A DNA stretch of 64,000 nt, taken from NCBI GenBank assembly GCA_008690995.1, contig VRMN01000001.1, positions 2,914,001-2,978,000 on the forward strand, written 5' to 3'. A model generated the notes under the pieces. That model was not told the DNA's origin. It saw only the letters and a list, made by a program, of their open reading frames with translations, and searched no databases. Numbering within the stretch: the stretch's first letter is position 1; every line of letters begins with the position of its first letter. The position numbers and the translations under genes were made by a program. Below are positions 1-9,919 of this stretch, piece by piece. This stretch comes from Porphyridium purpureum. Lineage: Eukaryota > Rhodophyta > Bangiophyceae > Porphyridiales > Porphyridiaceae.

Positions 1-1
1 A

Positions 2-1462
2 GAAACGCAAATGAAGCAAAGCGCGGCTGTGGCTGCGGCCGCTGCGGCAAACCCACCGCATTCGGCGCCAGTGATGCCATACGCGCAGCAACCGGCATTG
101 ATGATCCCGCAAGGCGCTCAGCTTCGGTTGGAGTACCCAGGGGAGGCGCAGCGCCAGTTGGCCGTAGCGACAAATTCGCGCACAAAGAACTGGATGATCG
201 GTGTTTTGTCAGCAGGAAGTGCGGTGGGCGCGCTAATGGTGTTACGTGAGTTGTTAAGGAAATACGTTGTCCCGCTGTATTTCCCTGAAGAATCGAGTGC
301 TCCTGCCGCACGTGCGGAACAGGAAAAAGCTACCGAACTGCGGGAGCTCAAAGCCACCCTGAACGAGCTCGCAAAGACAACTAAGCGCCAGCAGGAGTAC
401 ATCGAGCACGTTGAGCGCTCGGTTACACAGGCACACTTTGCTGATCTGAAATCGGCATTACAGATGCTCAATACGAATGTAGAAAAGCTCGCCGCTGGCG
501 GAAGCTCTGCAGCGTCGGGCGTTGAGGCGACTCGTGTGTGCGAGCTGGAAGCGCAGGTAAAGGAACTGTCCAAGTGGGTCAAACCAATTGGGTCCTCCTC
601 ATTTGATGAGCCAAAGGAGAAGACCAAATTCACGTCGTCGTTTCCTTACGCCGGCAAGGACGCCCCCGCCCGCGAACCGCTGGACGATTTTATGAGCATC
701 GCCCCTGCGCCCCTTCCAAAAGTCGGTCCGCATGTGCAACAGAATGATGGTCTCGCGGCAACGGCCGCCACACCGCCGAACCTTGCGACAGAGAGCCAAG
801 TCAGGAATAGTCCTGTAGAGGAAGTGGTCGCTTCCAACCCATCTGTACCAACAGAGCAGCCAGTACGCGCAAGTGCTCCTGTTGAAACACCATCACCACC
901 AATCTTGAGTCCAGGGACGGGCAGCACGGGGGTCGCAGAGCCACGCGCGGCATCAGATTTAAAAGGTAAGGCGCCCAAGGTGCCGCACGCTTCTACAGGG
1001 GGTTCCGCTTCCGTACAGGTCGCCCCGCCAGGAGTTGCATCAAATAGTAGTCCGACGGCAACTTCATCTGTCGGTTTACGGACGAGTGATGACGGATCCG
1101 AGGTTGCATCTAAGCCAGAGACAACGAATGAATCAAGCAGAGATGGAATGGAAAAGAGCCCGGCCGGAAGTCCTTCGGGACCTCCGCTGCCGCCATTACC
1201 TGCCCCAGCCCCGGTGGATCCGGTTTCAGGCATGATAAACGGAGAAGCGACTACTGGACTGCCGATGCGTGCCACGCTTGAGGATGGGGCGTCATCCGGT
1301 ACACCGTCGTTGAGGACATCCTCAACTTCTGGAGAGGTGCCGCCCTCACGGGGAAGTATCACCAGGCCGGGTGCTAAAGCTGCGTTTCAGAAGGCCATGC
1401 TGGCTGAGGCGCGTTCCATGGGGCAAAAAGCACCGCCACCACCAGCATTCCAACTAGACTAA
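2..1462 (+). CDS. PEX14: Peroxisomal import docking protein PEX14, 5'-partial
   Basis: Pex14 docks the cargo receptor Pex5 at the peroxisome membrane. The visible part starts with an Ala/Pro-rich linker, then one hydrophobic membrane segment (about residues 61-83 counted from the ATG at position 11, core SAGSAVGALMVL), then a charged coiled coil (about 105-165) and a long disordered Ser/Pro-rich tail ending in PPPPAFQLD. This order, membrane segment then coiled coil, is that of Pex14. The conserved N-terminal Pex5-binding domain is not seen. The frame is open to base 2, so that domain should lie left of the window and the ATG at 11 is probably internal. It faces ORMDL tail to tail. The family call rests on architecture and the membrane/coil region, not on a diagnostic motif. 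Confidence 0.7.
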   Translation, partial: ETQMKQSAAVAAAAAANPPHSAPVMPYAQQPALMIPQGAQLRLEYPGEAQRQLAVATNSRTKNWMIGVLSAGSAVGALMVLRELLRKYVVPLYFPEESSAPAARAEQEKATELRELKATLNELAKTTKRQQEYIEHVERSVTQAHFADLKSALQMLNTNVEKLAAGGSSAASGVEATRVCELEAQVKELSKWVKPIGSSSFDEPKEKTKFTSSFPYAGKDAPAREPLDDFMSIAPAPLPKVGPHVQQNDGLAATAATPPNLATESQVRNSPVEEVVASNPSVPTEQPVRASAPVETPSPPILSPGTGSTGVAEPRAASDLKGKAPKVPHASTGGSASVQVAPPGVASNSSPTATSSVGLRTSDDGSEVASKPETTNESSRDGMEKSPAGSPSGPPLPPLPAPAPVDPVSGMINGEATTGLPMRATLEDGASSGTPSLRTSSTSGEVPPSRGSITRPGAKAAFQKAMLAEARSMGQKAPPPPAFQLD

Positions 1463-1602
1463 AACACATTTGCTTTTATTTGGAGTTCTTTTTCTTCCCG
1501 TATTCTGGCGCTTCTCACACACTTTTCACTAGACATGGACTATTCACACACAAAGAGTTGTGAAAGACAACACGGTTGCAGCCTTTTCAAACGCCGTCTG
1601 CG

Positions 1603-2067
1603 TCACTTGTTGATTCCAAAGATGCGGACTTTGTCCATGACAGGTAGCTTTGCGACAATCATGACGACAGCAACGACAAAGTTGAGCGCATGCAGCAATG
1701 CAAAACGTTTCTCGAGCGGCGTGGCCTCGTAGCACACTAGGAATAAGAAAATGACCATCGCGACACAGAATTTGCGATTGGGGGTGGCCTGCTTCCGCAT
1801 GTCCAGCTGCTCCCACCACGTCAGTCGATCGGAGCCCGGGAACCACATTGTTTCAAACGGCGAGCCCTTAATCCAGTGAAAGGTGACAAAGGTGATGCAC
1901 GCATGCACCACATTCACGATGGTCCAGGACACGTACGGCTCTGTCTGCAGCAGCGTGCCGAGCAGAATTCTGCCCGTCAACACCAGCGAGCCATAGAACA
2001 ACCAGACGCCCTTATGACTGAACCACTCCACGCCCACCAGCGCCGGTGGGCCGTCCCCGCATTGCAT
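1603..2067 (-). CDS. ORMDL: ORMDL family regulator of sphingolipid synthesis
   Basis: ORMDL/Orm proteins are small ER membrane proteins that bind serine palmitoyltransferase and hold back sphingolipid synthesis. The 154-residue product has the family's length and signature: FHWIKGSPF at residues 63-71, LTWWEQLD at 82-89, then TPNRKF before a hydrophobic hairpin. About four membrane segments are visible. The frame runs upstream to 2379, but the extra 104 residues are Arg/Gly-rich and unlike the family, so the ATG at 2067 is chosen; a GA-rich leader precedes it. The N-terminal phosphorylated Ser cluster of yeast Orm proteins is absent, as in animal and plant ORMDLs. Confidence 0.93.
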   Translation of the reverse strand: MQCGDGPPALVGVEWFSHKGVWLFYGSLVLTGRILLGTLLQTEPYVSWTIVNVVHACITFVTFHWIKGSPFETMWFPGSDRLTWWEQLDMRKQATPNRKFCVAMVIFLFLVCYEATPLEKRFALLHALNFVVAVVMIVAKLPVMDKVRIFGINK

Positions 2068-2388
2068 CTTTCCTCCTCCACGCCGTTCCCCACTATGCGC
2101 AGCGCGTCTGTCCGCGTTGTCCCGACCTTTCCGTGCTGTCGCACCACAGACCCTTCTCGTCCACCTCTGTCTGTCCCACCTCTGTCCTCCCACTCTCACC
2201 ACCTCACCCTCGTCCAGCTCAACGTCGGGCGCGGCGTCTCTCTCCACCTCCGCGTACGCGCGCCACCTTGCGACTATGTTACTCTGTCCCACACACCACA
2301 CTCCCCGCCACCACCACGGCGTCGCGCTGTCCCCGCCCCCCTTCCATCTGTTCGATTCCCTTTCTTGCTTTCTTCTCATTTCGGCTGT

Positions 2389-2430
2389 GTACAGCTATAA
2401 CTGTACATGTGTACAGTGATTAAGTACAGT
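2389..2430. promoter_or_regulatory. GTAC element cluster, ORMDL/D27 divergent promoter
   Basis: Four GTAC cores lie in 42 bases (starting 2389, 2403, 2411 and 2424), read as TGTACAG, CTGTACA, GTACAGT and GTACAGT, next to the AT-rich string CTATAA at 2394. The cluster is about 115-155 bases before the D27-like start and about 320 before the ORMDL start. The rest of 2068-2543 is pyrimidine-rich leader with nothing else recognised. Regulatory function is inferred from recurrence at other genes in this window. Confidence 0.5.
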
Positions 2431-2543
2431 TGGGGCGTGCGCATGTTTTCGATGTGGACGGAAAGGCCGAGGGAGAACGGAGGGGGACAAGCGGTGCATG
2501 CTCGCGCCGAGGCGATCATTGACATCTGAAACTCACACGCACG

Positions 2544-3479
2544 ATGGAGCAGCCGGACGCCGCAGCAGCGGCGGTGGCGTCGTGGAGGCAGAGTTGGCGT
2601 GGAGATCTGGCGCTGCATCGTTCTGGCAGCGCGTTTGTGCTGGGACAGGTGTGCCGCGGGAACGCCACGCGCCAGTGCTGTCGTCTCAGCTGTCCGCAGG
2701 GTCGCGTGCCTGCCGTTGACACGCGACGCTGCGTGCGAGTGAATGCGAATGGCAATGGAAATGCAGAGAATGAGTATGCACGCATCGACGCAATGTGGTA
2801 TAACCGTTTGTTCATGTGGCGGTTTGGCGAAAAGATGCGCGACGCCGTAAATGCTCGAACAAGTGGGGCGACTGCTTCGCTCGCGGGCGTGGATGTGGCG
2901 TCGAGCGGGTATGACGCAATCGTTCAGTTGGCCTTGTGCATGTTGCAGAGCGAACGCAGGCGTGGCATTGACACCGAGGAGTCTTCTCTCGTTGTTTTAC
3001 GCTCGTTATTCCCATCTTGGCTTGCGTTTCTGTTCCGTCGCATGTTTTCAACGCCCTTCCCCGTGTTCTCGGAGCGCATGAATGCGTGGGTGACATCATG
3101 GGCGACAGTATGGCTCATGGGTCCAAACACAACCGAGGATGGAGGCATGACGATCGCGGTCGAGAAGTGCCGCTACCTTGAACAAACGGGCTGCGTAGGA
3201 GTCTGCGTGAATTCGTGCAAGCGGCCGACGCAGCGATTCTTTGCTGAAGAGCTCGGCGTGCGCTGCACAATTGAACCCAACTATGATGACTTGAGCTGCA
3301 AGTTCAAGTTTGGCATCGAGCCCACCTCGCAGGATGACTTGGATGCGTGCAACACACCCTGTCTATCCATATGTGGCCAGAACCTGCAATCAGGTACTGA
3401 TTCACCCGACATATCATGCGCTCGTGCCTGGAACCGAGACGTGCAACGAATCTCAGCCACCCGGCATTCTAATCCGTAG
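2544..3479 (+). CDS. DWARF27-like carotenoid isomerase (DUF4033)
   Basis: Plant D27 is a plastid iron protein that isomerises all-trans to 9-cis beta-carotene at the head of strigolactone synthesis; algae hold several paralogues of less certain substrate. The C-terminal third (about residues 206-277) has the family's cysteine-rich pattern: VEKCRYLEQTGCVGVCVN, SCKRPTQRFF, then PNYDDLSCKFKFG and TPCLSIC. The N-terminal 75 residues look like a leader, consistent with plastid import, though targeting is inferred. The last 35 residues after TPCLSIC do not match anything I know; an unrecognised 3' intron there cannot be excluded. Divergent from ORMDL across the GTAC cluster. Confidence 0.85.
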   Translation: MEQPDAAAAAVASWRQSWRGDLALHRSGSAFVLGQVCRGNATRQCCRLSCPQGRVPAVDTRRCVRVNANGNGNAENEYARIDAMWYNRLFMWRFGEKMRDAVNARTSGATASLAGVDVASSGYDAIVQLALCMLQSERRRGIDTEESSLVVLRSLFPSWLAFLFRRMFSTPFPVFSERMNAWVTSWATVWLMGPNTTEDGGMTIAVEKCRYLEQTGCVGVCVNSCKRPTQRFFAEELGVRCTIEPNYDDLSCKFKFGIEPTSQDDLDACNTPCLSICGQNLQSGTDSPDISCARAWNRDVQRISATRHSNP

Positions 3480-4820
3480 CACGCTTGATTCGTTTGTCAG
3501 AAGCAGCTTGAAGGTGCGAATCGCGCGATGCGATGTATGCATTGTTATATATAGACTCTTGCATGCACATAGTATGCTTTAGCTTCCTCTGCGGAAGGCC
3601 AAGATTTCTACGTTCTGGCTTGTATTTGTGCACTCGATGTTCTGCGGCCATTGTGTCGGAACAAACGCATGTTCTCGACAGTAACATCTCATGTTGCCTC
3701 ATTGAGGATGAGATTTGTAAACTCTCCTGGAGCGAGTCATCCGCGGCATTGCTGCACTCTCTGTGCCGGTCCCACAGACAGCGCCTTTCCTGTGTGCTGT
3801 CCTTGAGAACTGGATCGAGACACAAAGTCGTGGGCCATTGTTTATACCTCTGGACCGAGACGCGCTCAAAATTTCTCGGGCGTGTGCTCGAGCACGTACG
3901 GTCGTGCTTCCGCTTCCCACGATGCTGTCATTTATTCGCTGTTCGATGGGTAATGTTGCACTTTGCGTTCCTCAATGGTCTTCTGTCGGACCTGATGCCT
4001 CTTTGAGAACTGCAAGTCATTATTGACTGACTTTGTGGCATCGCTTTCGACGTCGCCGGCTTCTTAAGCTTGCTACATGATTGTGCTTCTGCGTTGTCTC
4101 GCTTCTCGTTGCTTGATGTCCGAGCATCCTGTCGGGTTTACTTGTGTCACTTTTTGATCATACTTGCTAGTATCAAGAAGCATGGACTGTCTTTTTACGG
4201 GCTGTCATCCGATAGGCTGCGCGCGTTCCGTGATTCAGACAGCCAGGCTCAAAGAAGCGCACATGATTAGATTTCCATTTCGGCTGCAATGACTTTCCCG
4301 GAACAATGCTCCATGGACGTACTCGTGAATTTACACCTCTTGCACGCGATAATTGCTTGCAGCGATTGCGTGCAAGACGAGAGTCTGATACAAGACGGTC
4401 TCTTGCATGACGCATACATATTGCGAAGAGAAACCCAATCTTTTGCAGAGGGCCAGCTGAAATACACTGGACGGAGAAGATGACGCTATTGATCGCAACA
4501 GTACTCTGTATGCCAGTCTTGCTGATTGTGGCCAAAGTGCGAAGGTTTGCATTGTGCCAAACATTTCGGCAGCCCGCGCCTGTAATCCGGGTGGTAATGT
4601 CCTAAGACACACTGAGTCCGTCCTGAGAGAACCAGAACGACGAGGCTTCCTTTTTTCAAGCGTTGACCTTGTCGGACTCAAAGGCAGATGCCATTCTCGC
4701 ATCGATACACGTGTGCCCATTGCATCCGTTCGTACTAAGCAAGAGCAATACGTCTTGTCCAGTGGATGCTGCGAAAACTCGCAACAGTGGGGTGTTTGTT
4801 CACTGATCGGAACAACCTAA
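3480..4820. other. Gene-poor stretch, no gene supported
   Basis: Over 1.3 kb between the D27-like gene and the PPPDE-PUL gene. It holds only overlapping open frames of 60-160 codons on both strands, none with a family motif, convincing composition or a GTAC cluster upstream. It probably contains the 3' end of the D27-like transcript and part of the leader of the next gene. A non-coding RNA would not be visible to me. Confidence 0.5.
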
Positions 4821-4856
4821 CTGTACTTATCGCTGTACTCTGTCGATTGGTGTACA
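4821..4856 (+). promoter_or_regulatory. GTAC element cluster upstream of PPPDE-PUL gene
   Basis: Three GTAC cores in 36 bases (4823, 4835 and 4852), two in the form CTGTACT and one GTGTACA, lie 100-132 bases before the chosen ATG. A purine run GGGAGAGAGAGAGA (4924-4937) lies between cluster and ATG. The cluster supports the downstream ATG at 4955 over the one at 4766, which would place the cluster inside the coding region. Confidence 0.5.
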
Positions 4857-4954
4857 CCTGCTTCACAAAGTGCTGGCGAGCGCGATACTGGCAGGCGGAC
4901 CGTACGCTGTTGATGGGGAGAGTGGGAGAGAGAGAGACTCGGCGACACGTGACG

Positions 4955-6349
4955 ATGGCGGAGCGAGTGATTCTGCACGTGTACGATCTGTCGCAGGGCA
5001 TGGCGCGCCAGATGTCGCCCATGCTGCTGGGCAAAGTGATCGATGGCATCTGGCACACGGGCGTCGAGGTGTTTGGCCGCGAATTCTATTTTGGCGGCGG
5101 GATCTGCGCGGATCTACCGTCTTGTACACCGTATGGAGCGCCCGTGCAGACTATCGAAATGGGCATCACGCAAAAGCGTGCGGATGAGTTTCAGATGTTT
5201 CTCCATTCCGTCCAAAGCACTTTTTCGATGGAGACCTATCATATTCTGGACAACAACTGCAACAACTTTAGTGACGCGTGCTGCCGCTTCTTGCTGGGAA
5301 AGAGCATTCCGCAATACATTCTCGACCTACCAAATGAAGCAATGAATTCTCCCATGGGCTCAATGCTCCGGCCGATGATTGAAAATATGTCCAACCAGGT
5401 GCGCAATGCGTCCCTCGGCCATCAAATCGACCAAGGCGGACGACCCGGCGGCCAGTTGGCTCACCCCGCTGGCCAGATGTCGCAACCACCCGCGGTGTCA
5501 AGCAGTACAATTCGCGCTGAAATGGAGGCGCTCGCGCGCGATCCCGCGCGCCACCCGGTGCTCTTGTCGCGCATCAATCGGGAGCTAGTCGAAAAGAAAT
5601 TGCACGAACTCGACCCGCTAGTTCCAAACTCAACCGGAGGTCATCCCATTGCTCCTGATTTATTATGCGAAGCGTACGAACGACTCAAGCACACCCCTGA
5701 AAAGGTGTTTCCTGTTCTGGACCTGCTCCGCGTGGCAGCTCTCGATGGTGACCATCCAAGCGCAGAATCAGGCCACCAGTGGCGCAGCATCGCGCGCGTT
5801 GCCAGGGATGCTGCGCAGCGTTTCTGCGGCTTGGCAGATAGCTTTGTTCCCGCGCGCATGATGACCTTGCGGTTGCTGGTAAACGTGTTTGGTCCCAACC
5901 AATTGCTGCGGGCCATGCTCGAGCAGTTCGACAGCAAAGAGGAAGAGCTGAAAGAGCTATTCAGCGTCGCTGTGTGCAGCACGCTCGCCATGGAAAACGT
6001 CTCTACGGCATGCGCACAGACCGCGGCGTGCGTTGCTGAAAACCTGTGTGGCGTTCCGTTCCGCACGAGCAGCAACTCTGTGATCCGTTCATTAGGGGAG
6101 GATGTCGAGACGCAGTTGATCGCCGCTGTTGGAGAGCGCCTCAACAGAACGCAGTGGTCCGAGTCGCGCAGCATTGAAGTGCGGCACTTACTCACGGCCC
6201 TAGCGCTGCTGCTGCTGCATAGCGAACACGCGCTGCTGATAGCACAGACGATCGAACTGCAAGTGTCAAGCTTATTCTCGGAAAGCACTGTTTCGGACGC
6301 GGCTATTCGGGAGCTTGCCTTGAAATGCCATCGTTTACTTTGTGGGTGA
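4955..6349 (+). CDS. PPPDE (DeSI-like) cysteine isopeptidase with PUL domain
   Basis: PPPDE proteins are papain-like cysteine proteases that remove SUMO or ubiquitin. The catalytic pair is intact: His34 in IWHTGVEV and Cys102 in DNNCNNFSD, with the glycine-rich FYFGGGI strand between. After a disordered linker (about 150-225) the C-terminal half (about 230-460) is an alpha-helical repeat region resembling a PUL domain, which binds Cdc48/p97. PPPDE-PUL fusions, some with a thioredoxin domain between, are known in plants and fungi; no thioredoxin motif is seen here. Its job would be deubiquitylation or deSUMOylation linked to p97. Start chosen at MAERVILHVYDL, where the fold begins. Confidence 0.88.
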   Translation: MAERVILHVYDLSQGMARQMSPMLLGKVIDGIWHTGVEVFGREFYFGGGICADLPSCTPYGAPVQTIEMGITQKRADEFQMFLHSVQSTFSMETYHILDNNCNNFSDACCRFLLGKSIPQYILDLPNEAMNSPMGSMLRPMIENMSNQVRNASLGHQIDQGGRPGGQLAHPAGQMSQPPAVSSSTIRAEMEALARDPARHPVLLSRINRELVEKKLHELDPLVPNSTGGHPIAPDLLCEAYERLKHTPEKVFPVLDLLRVAALDGDHPSAESGHQWRSIARVARDAAQRFCGLADSFVPARMMTLRLLVNVFGPNQLLRAMLEQFDSKEEELKELFSVAVCSTLAMENVSTACAQTAACVAENLCGVPFRTSSNSVIRSLGEDVETQLIAAVGERLNRTQWSESRSIEVRHLLTALALLLLHSEHALLIAQTIELQVSSLFSESTVSDAAIRELALKCHRLLCG

Positions 6350-6615
6350 AGACGAGCGGGAAAAAAATTCTAAAAAGTGAGAAAGAAAGATGTCATGTCT
6401 TTTTTTCACGCGGCGTGAACTGGGTCAATCCATTTCGGCCGAAGTCGCAGCGCCCCTTGCCCACGTTTCATTCACTGTGTCGCATGCGGCGTTTGCAAGC
6501 GGTCCGCATCCGGCCAGTCGATGTCAGTTGCGCGTGCGCGTGCTGAATCCCGACTTCCTGTCGAGCATGTTGTGACTCGCCGCTGCTATATTTATCACAC
6601 GGCGCACCGTGAAAA

Positions 6616-6640
6616 GTACACCTGGCCCGTTGCGTGTACA
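6616..6640 (+). promoter_or_regulatory. GTAC element pair upstream of CNNM gene
   Basis: Two GTAC cores (6616 and 6636; AAGTACAC and GTGTACAG) lie about 480 bases before the CNNM start, just after an AT-rich TATATTTATC at 6588-6597. The rest of 6350-7119 is leader sequence: a TG run at 6771-6788 and a GA-rich tract ending at the ATG (about 7068-7099). No small gene was recognised here. Confidence 0.4.
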
Positions 6641-6770
6641 GCTGGAGCACGCCGCTTCCTTTTCTCTTTTTTTAACCCTCTTGTGGCATTGCTTAAGATT
6701 AAAATATGCGCGTGTGTGGGTCAGTCACAAGAAAGGCGCTGTCGAAGCGACGGCTGGTTGCCGCGCGGAG

Positions 6771-6788
6771 TGTGTGTGTGTGTGTGTA
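6771..6788. repeat. TG dinucleotide microsatellite
   Basis: Uninterrupted TG repeat of about nine units in the leader region of the CNNM gene. Confidence 0.9.
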
Positions 6789-7119
6789 TAGGTGGGTGGG
6801 AGAAGCGGTGAGGTGGAGTCATACGGTGCAGACGCCGGAAAGAAACGATAACACTCGCACAGGATTTCGGCCGATATAGAAGAGCGCGTGCGCGACGCAA
6901 GTGGAACAGTGCGTACGTGCGGTGTGTCTGTGTTCTCGCGGTCGCGCGGCTTCGTTTTGTCTGGGGGAACGCGGCGTCTTGAGACGACCTTTCGCTCGAC
7001 TACCACGGCTGTGTGCGCTTGGAAAGAGTTGTGTGGGCTCGTGTATTCGGACAGACGAAGAACTGCTGGCGAGCAAGAGAAAGAGAGAGGGAGAGAGACA
7101 AGCGCGGCGAACACCGGGA

Positions 7120-9166
7120 ATGAGTAGTGATTTGGCCTGGAGAATCCCGGTGCTATGCGTTCTTATCCTGTGCTCTGCGCTCTGCTCTGGTCTCACGCTG
7201 GGGCTTCTGTCGTTGGATTTGACCGACCTTAAAATATGTATGGACTCGGGCTCGCCGCGAGAGAAAAGGTACGCAGCGCGCATTTATCCAGTTCGTAATC
7301 TCGGGAACCAGCTCCTCGTAACTCTACTTATCGGAAACACCGCCGTCAATGCCGGCATTGCCATTTTATCTGCAGACATCTTTACGGGTGCGATTGGTTT
7401 TCTGGTCTCCACCGTAGCCATTCTCTATCTGGGAGAAATTATTCCGCAGGCGCTTTGTCACCGATATGGCCTTGTGGTTGGATACTACTGCATGCCGTTT
7501 GTGTTCCTACTCATGCTGTTGTGCTGGCCCATTGCGTGGCCGTCAGCATGGGTGCTCAACCGAGTGCTCGGCAAGGAGAACGAGTTGAGGTACAACCGCC
7601 GGGAAATTAAGAGTCTTGTTACCATCCATGGTGGCGTCAAAGACTCGGATAATATCGTTGAGGACGATTTGAAGCCGGGCACTTTGGGCTTGCGACTGGC
7701 GGAGTCTGCGATTCTTGGAAGTGCGCTAGAGTTTTGGGATAAGAAGGTCAGCCAAGTCATGACGCCTCTTGACCGTGTGTTTATGTTGGGCATGCAAGAA
7801 ACGCTGGATTTTGAGACGATGAAAGCCATTTTTCAAGGTGGACATAGCCGACTCCCGGTGTATCAGGATACGCGTGACAATGTAGTGGGCGTTATTTTTG
7901 CCAAGGACTTGATTTTGGTTGATCCAGACGACGAAATACCCGTCAAAACACTTATCACCTTCTTTGTGCGCGACGTAGAAGCTGTGTTTGAAGACGCGAC
8001 GTTGGGGGTGATGTTGAACCGATTCAAAGCGGGCGGCAATCACATGGCCATTGTAAAACGTCTGGTGGACGACGGCGAGCGGGACCCGTACTATTCGACG
8101 GTGGGTATCATTACGTTGGAGGACGTCATCGAGGAGCTCATTGGCCAGGAAATTGTGGACGAGACAGACGTGTACCAAGATAACACGGGGCAGCAGAAAG
8201 TGAAGCGGCGGCGGCGCATTGACCCAGCCATTCTAAAAATGTTTGATAGCGATGCGCGTCGCAAGGACGGCCTCACAAAGAACGAACGGAAAGCCATTAC
8301 GACATTTCTTGTGCACAACGTCAACGAGTTCAGTGATGTGCGAGAGGTGGTTCTACGGCGTCTGCTTAAAAACCTGACACCGGAAGATTACTCTGCAGAT
8401 CGCAAAATGTTTCAGATGATTGAAGCAGATGTCATGTCAATAGAGGGAAGTGTAAATCCGTCGAGCAGCAAGAACTTTACCGTGATCCACCGCGGGAAAA
8501 AGACCGACCAAGCGCTTTTGGTGCTGCAGGGCAAACTGAAGATCAGCGCTGGTGAGGAAGGGTTTTCTAGTGAGGTGGGACCGTGGACGGTGATTGCGAA
8601 AGGTGCGCTCACGCGACCAAACTATGTGCCCGATTTTTGTGCCGAGTCGCTCGAGTTTCCGCTGCGTTTTGTAAGAATATCTCGCGAGAACTATGAGGCT
8701 GCTGTCCGTCTGAGCGATCATCTGAACCAACAAGAAGGTATGGATTTAGGAATAGAAGAGGATGATGAGGCCGCGGATCTCGAAGAATTGTTGGAGGAGC
8801 GCGAAGGACGCATGCATGTGCGCGCACATTATGGCGGGGCGGTGCAAAAAGGTGCAAACTCGAACGCATTGACGAATGGCGGGGCGCATGGTGAGGTCGA
8901 TACGGGAATGATGCATTCAACTCGTTCAATACGCATTGACGAATGGCGGGGCGCATGGTGAGGTCGATACGGGAATGATGCATTCAGAGCGCACTCGTTC
9001 AATATCGTCCTCGTCCGACTCGGATTCTTCGGAAGACGGTGCGAGCCTTTTGGAGCAAATGTCGCGCTTCACCAATCGAGGTAGCCGCCGGCATTCGCTT
9101 GTCGAGCCTCCACTCATAGAGGGCCAGTTGTCTATTGAGACTCCACCAGGTGACAATCTTGTGTAA
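7120..9166 (+). CDS. CNNM/ACDP-type Mg2+ transporter, intron near 3' end likely
   Basis: CNNM proteins (bacterial CorC/MpfA kin) export Mg2+ or regulate its transport. Order: DUF21 membrane domain (about residues 1-170, with SGLTLGLLSLD and LLIGNTAVNAG), CBS pair (about 205-350, MTPLDRVFML to TLEDVIEELIGQEIVDE), then a cyclic-nucleotide-binding-like domain (about 440-545) and an acidic tail. Start at MSSDLAW after a GA-rich leader; the frame extends to 6901 without conserved sequence. Unspliced, the frame ends at 8961 (613 residues). A 67-base tandem duplication (see 8864-9004) shifts the frame. Removing 8896-8962 or 8891-8987 as a GT-AG intron restores a Ser-rich C-terminus ending at 9166 (about 649-659 residues). 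Confidence 0.85.
8864..9004 (+). repeat. 67-base tandem duplication, candidate new intron
   Basis: Bases 8864-8919 and 8931-8986 are identical over 56 bases at an offset of 67. The following 12 bases (8920-8931) recur at 8993-9004 after a 6-base difference, so the original unit was about 73 bases and one copy lost or gained 6. The unit contains GTGAGGTC, hence an AG|GT site. Two GT-AG introns arise: 8896-8962 (exactly one repeat length) and 8891-8987 (GTGAGG at the donor, CATTCAG at the acceptor). Both keep the reading frame. Confidence 0.9.
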
Positions 9167-9919
9167 TGCAGAAATAGAAACCAAAAGGCACGCTAGAATA
9201 TGCACGCTTCCATCCTCGCTTCTGCGTGAACCATCAATTCAGCGGGCGCTACGCCAGCTGGCCAGGTGTCATGTCCTCGTTCAGACGCAGGTTACTTTTC
9301 TCTCGTCCGTGTTGAAATAAATTCATGAGTGAAGCATCCCGTACTCGCTGTTCAAGGAGCGAACAACCTATGGTCTCGTCGCAGTGTGCTCGAACCAGCA
9401 GGCTCGAATTGCGGCACGCCACGATACTGAAAATTCACGCCGCGTCCTCGCGCTGGAAGAAACGCACAGGGCCGCATTTAAGAACCAACAAGGTGCCACT
9501 CCTTGTCTGCATGATAGCCCGCTGGTGCAACTCTATGCGAGGAGGCCGCCAGAGGAGCCGGCTGTGGCGCTTCAATGTGCCGCCATTCCACCGCTGTCAG
9601 GTCCGCAGACGCAGACTCGTCGAGCGTTCTCGTCTCCTCCACAGGGCAGCAAGTGCAGCCTCTAAACACGTCACTGTTCGCAGTGTGTGGAACGGCACGA
9701 AGAACGGACTGGGTATAAGGTGGAGGCACTTGAGAGCCAACATTTGTCAATCGGGCTGTGCGGGCACAAACGAGCTGGGCGAGCGGGCTGTCGCACGGCG
9801 GGACTGATATGGTGGCGGGCATGAGCACACGCCGACGCGGAAAACCACGGAGGGAAAAACTGGCGCCCTGGCCCACAGCGGCGCGGTTGCGCAACCGGAT
9901 GTATTTCGGTTGACTGACC
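9167..9919. other. Intergenic stretch, nothing recognised
   Basis: The 750 bases between the CNNM and zinc-finger genes. Overlapping frames of 160 codons on both strands are Arg/Ser-rich or straddle the next gene's start and look like chance. A single CCGTACT at 9340-9346 is the only GTAC; there is no cluster. Confidence 0.5.

Noticed and set aside
646-1362. 238-codon minus-strand frame inside PEX14
   Set aside because: Antisense to a low-complexity coding region; Gly/Ser/Val composition mirrors the sense codons and shows no motif.
5641-6288. 215-codon minus-strand frame inside the PPPDE-PUL gene
   Set aside because: Ser/Arg-rich shadow of the sense helices; no start context and no homology pattern.
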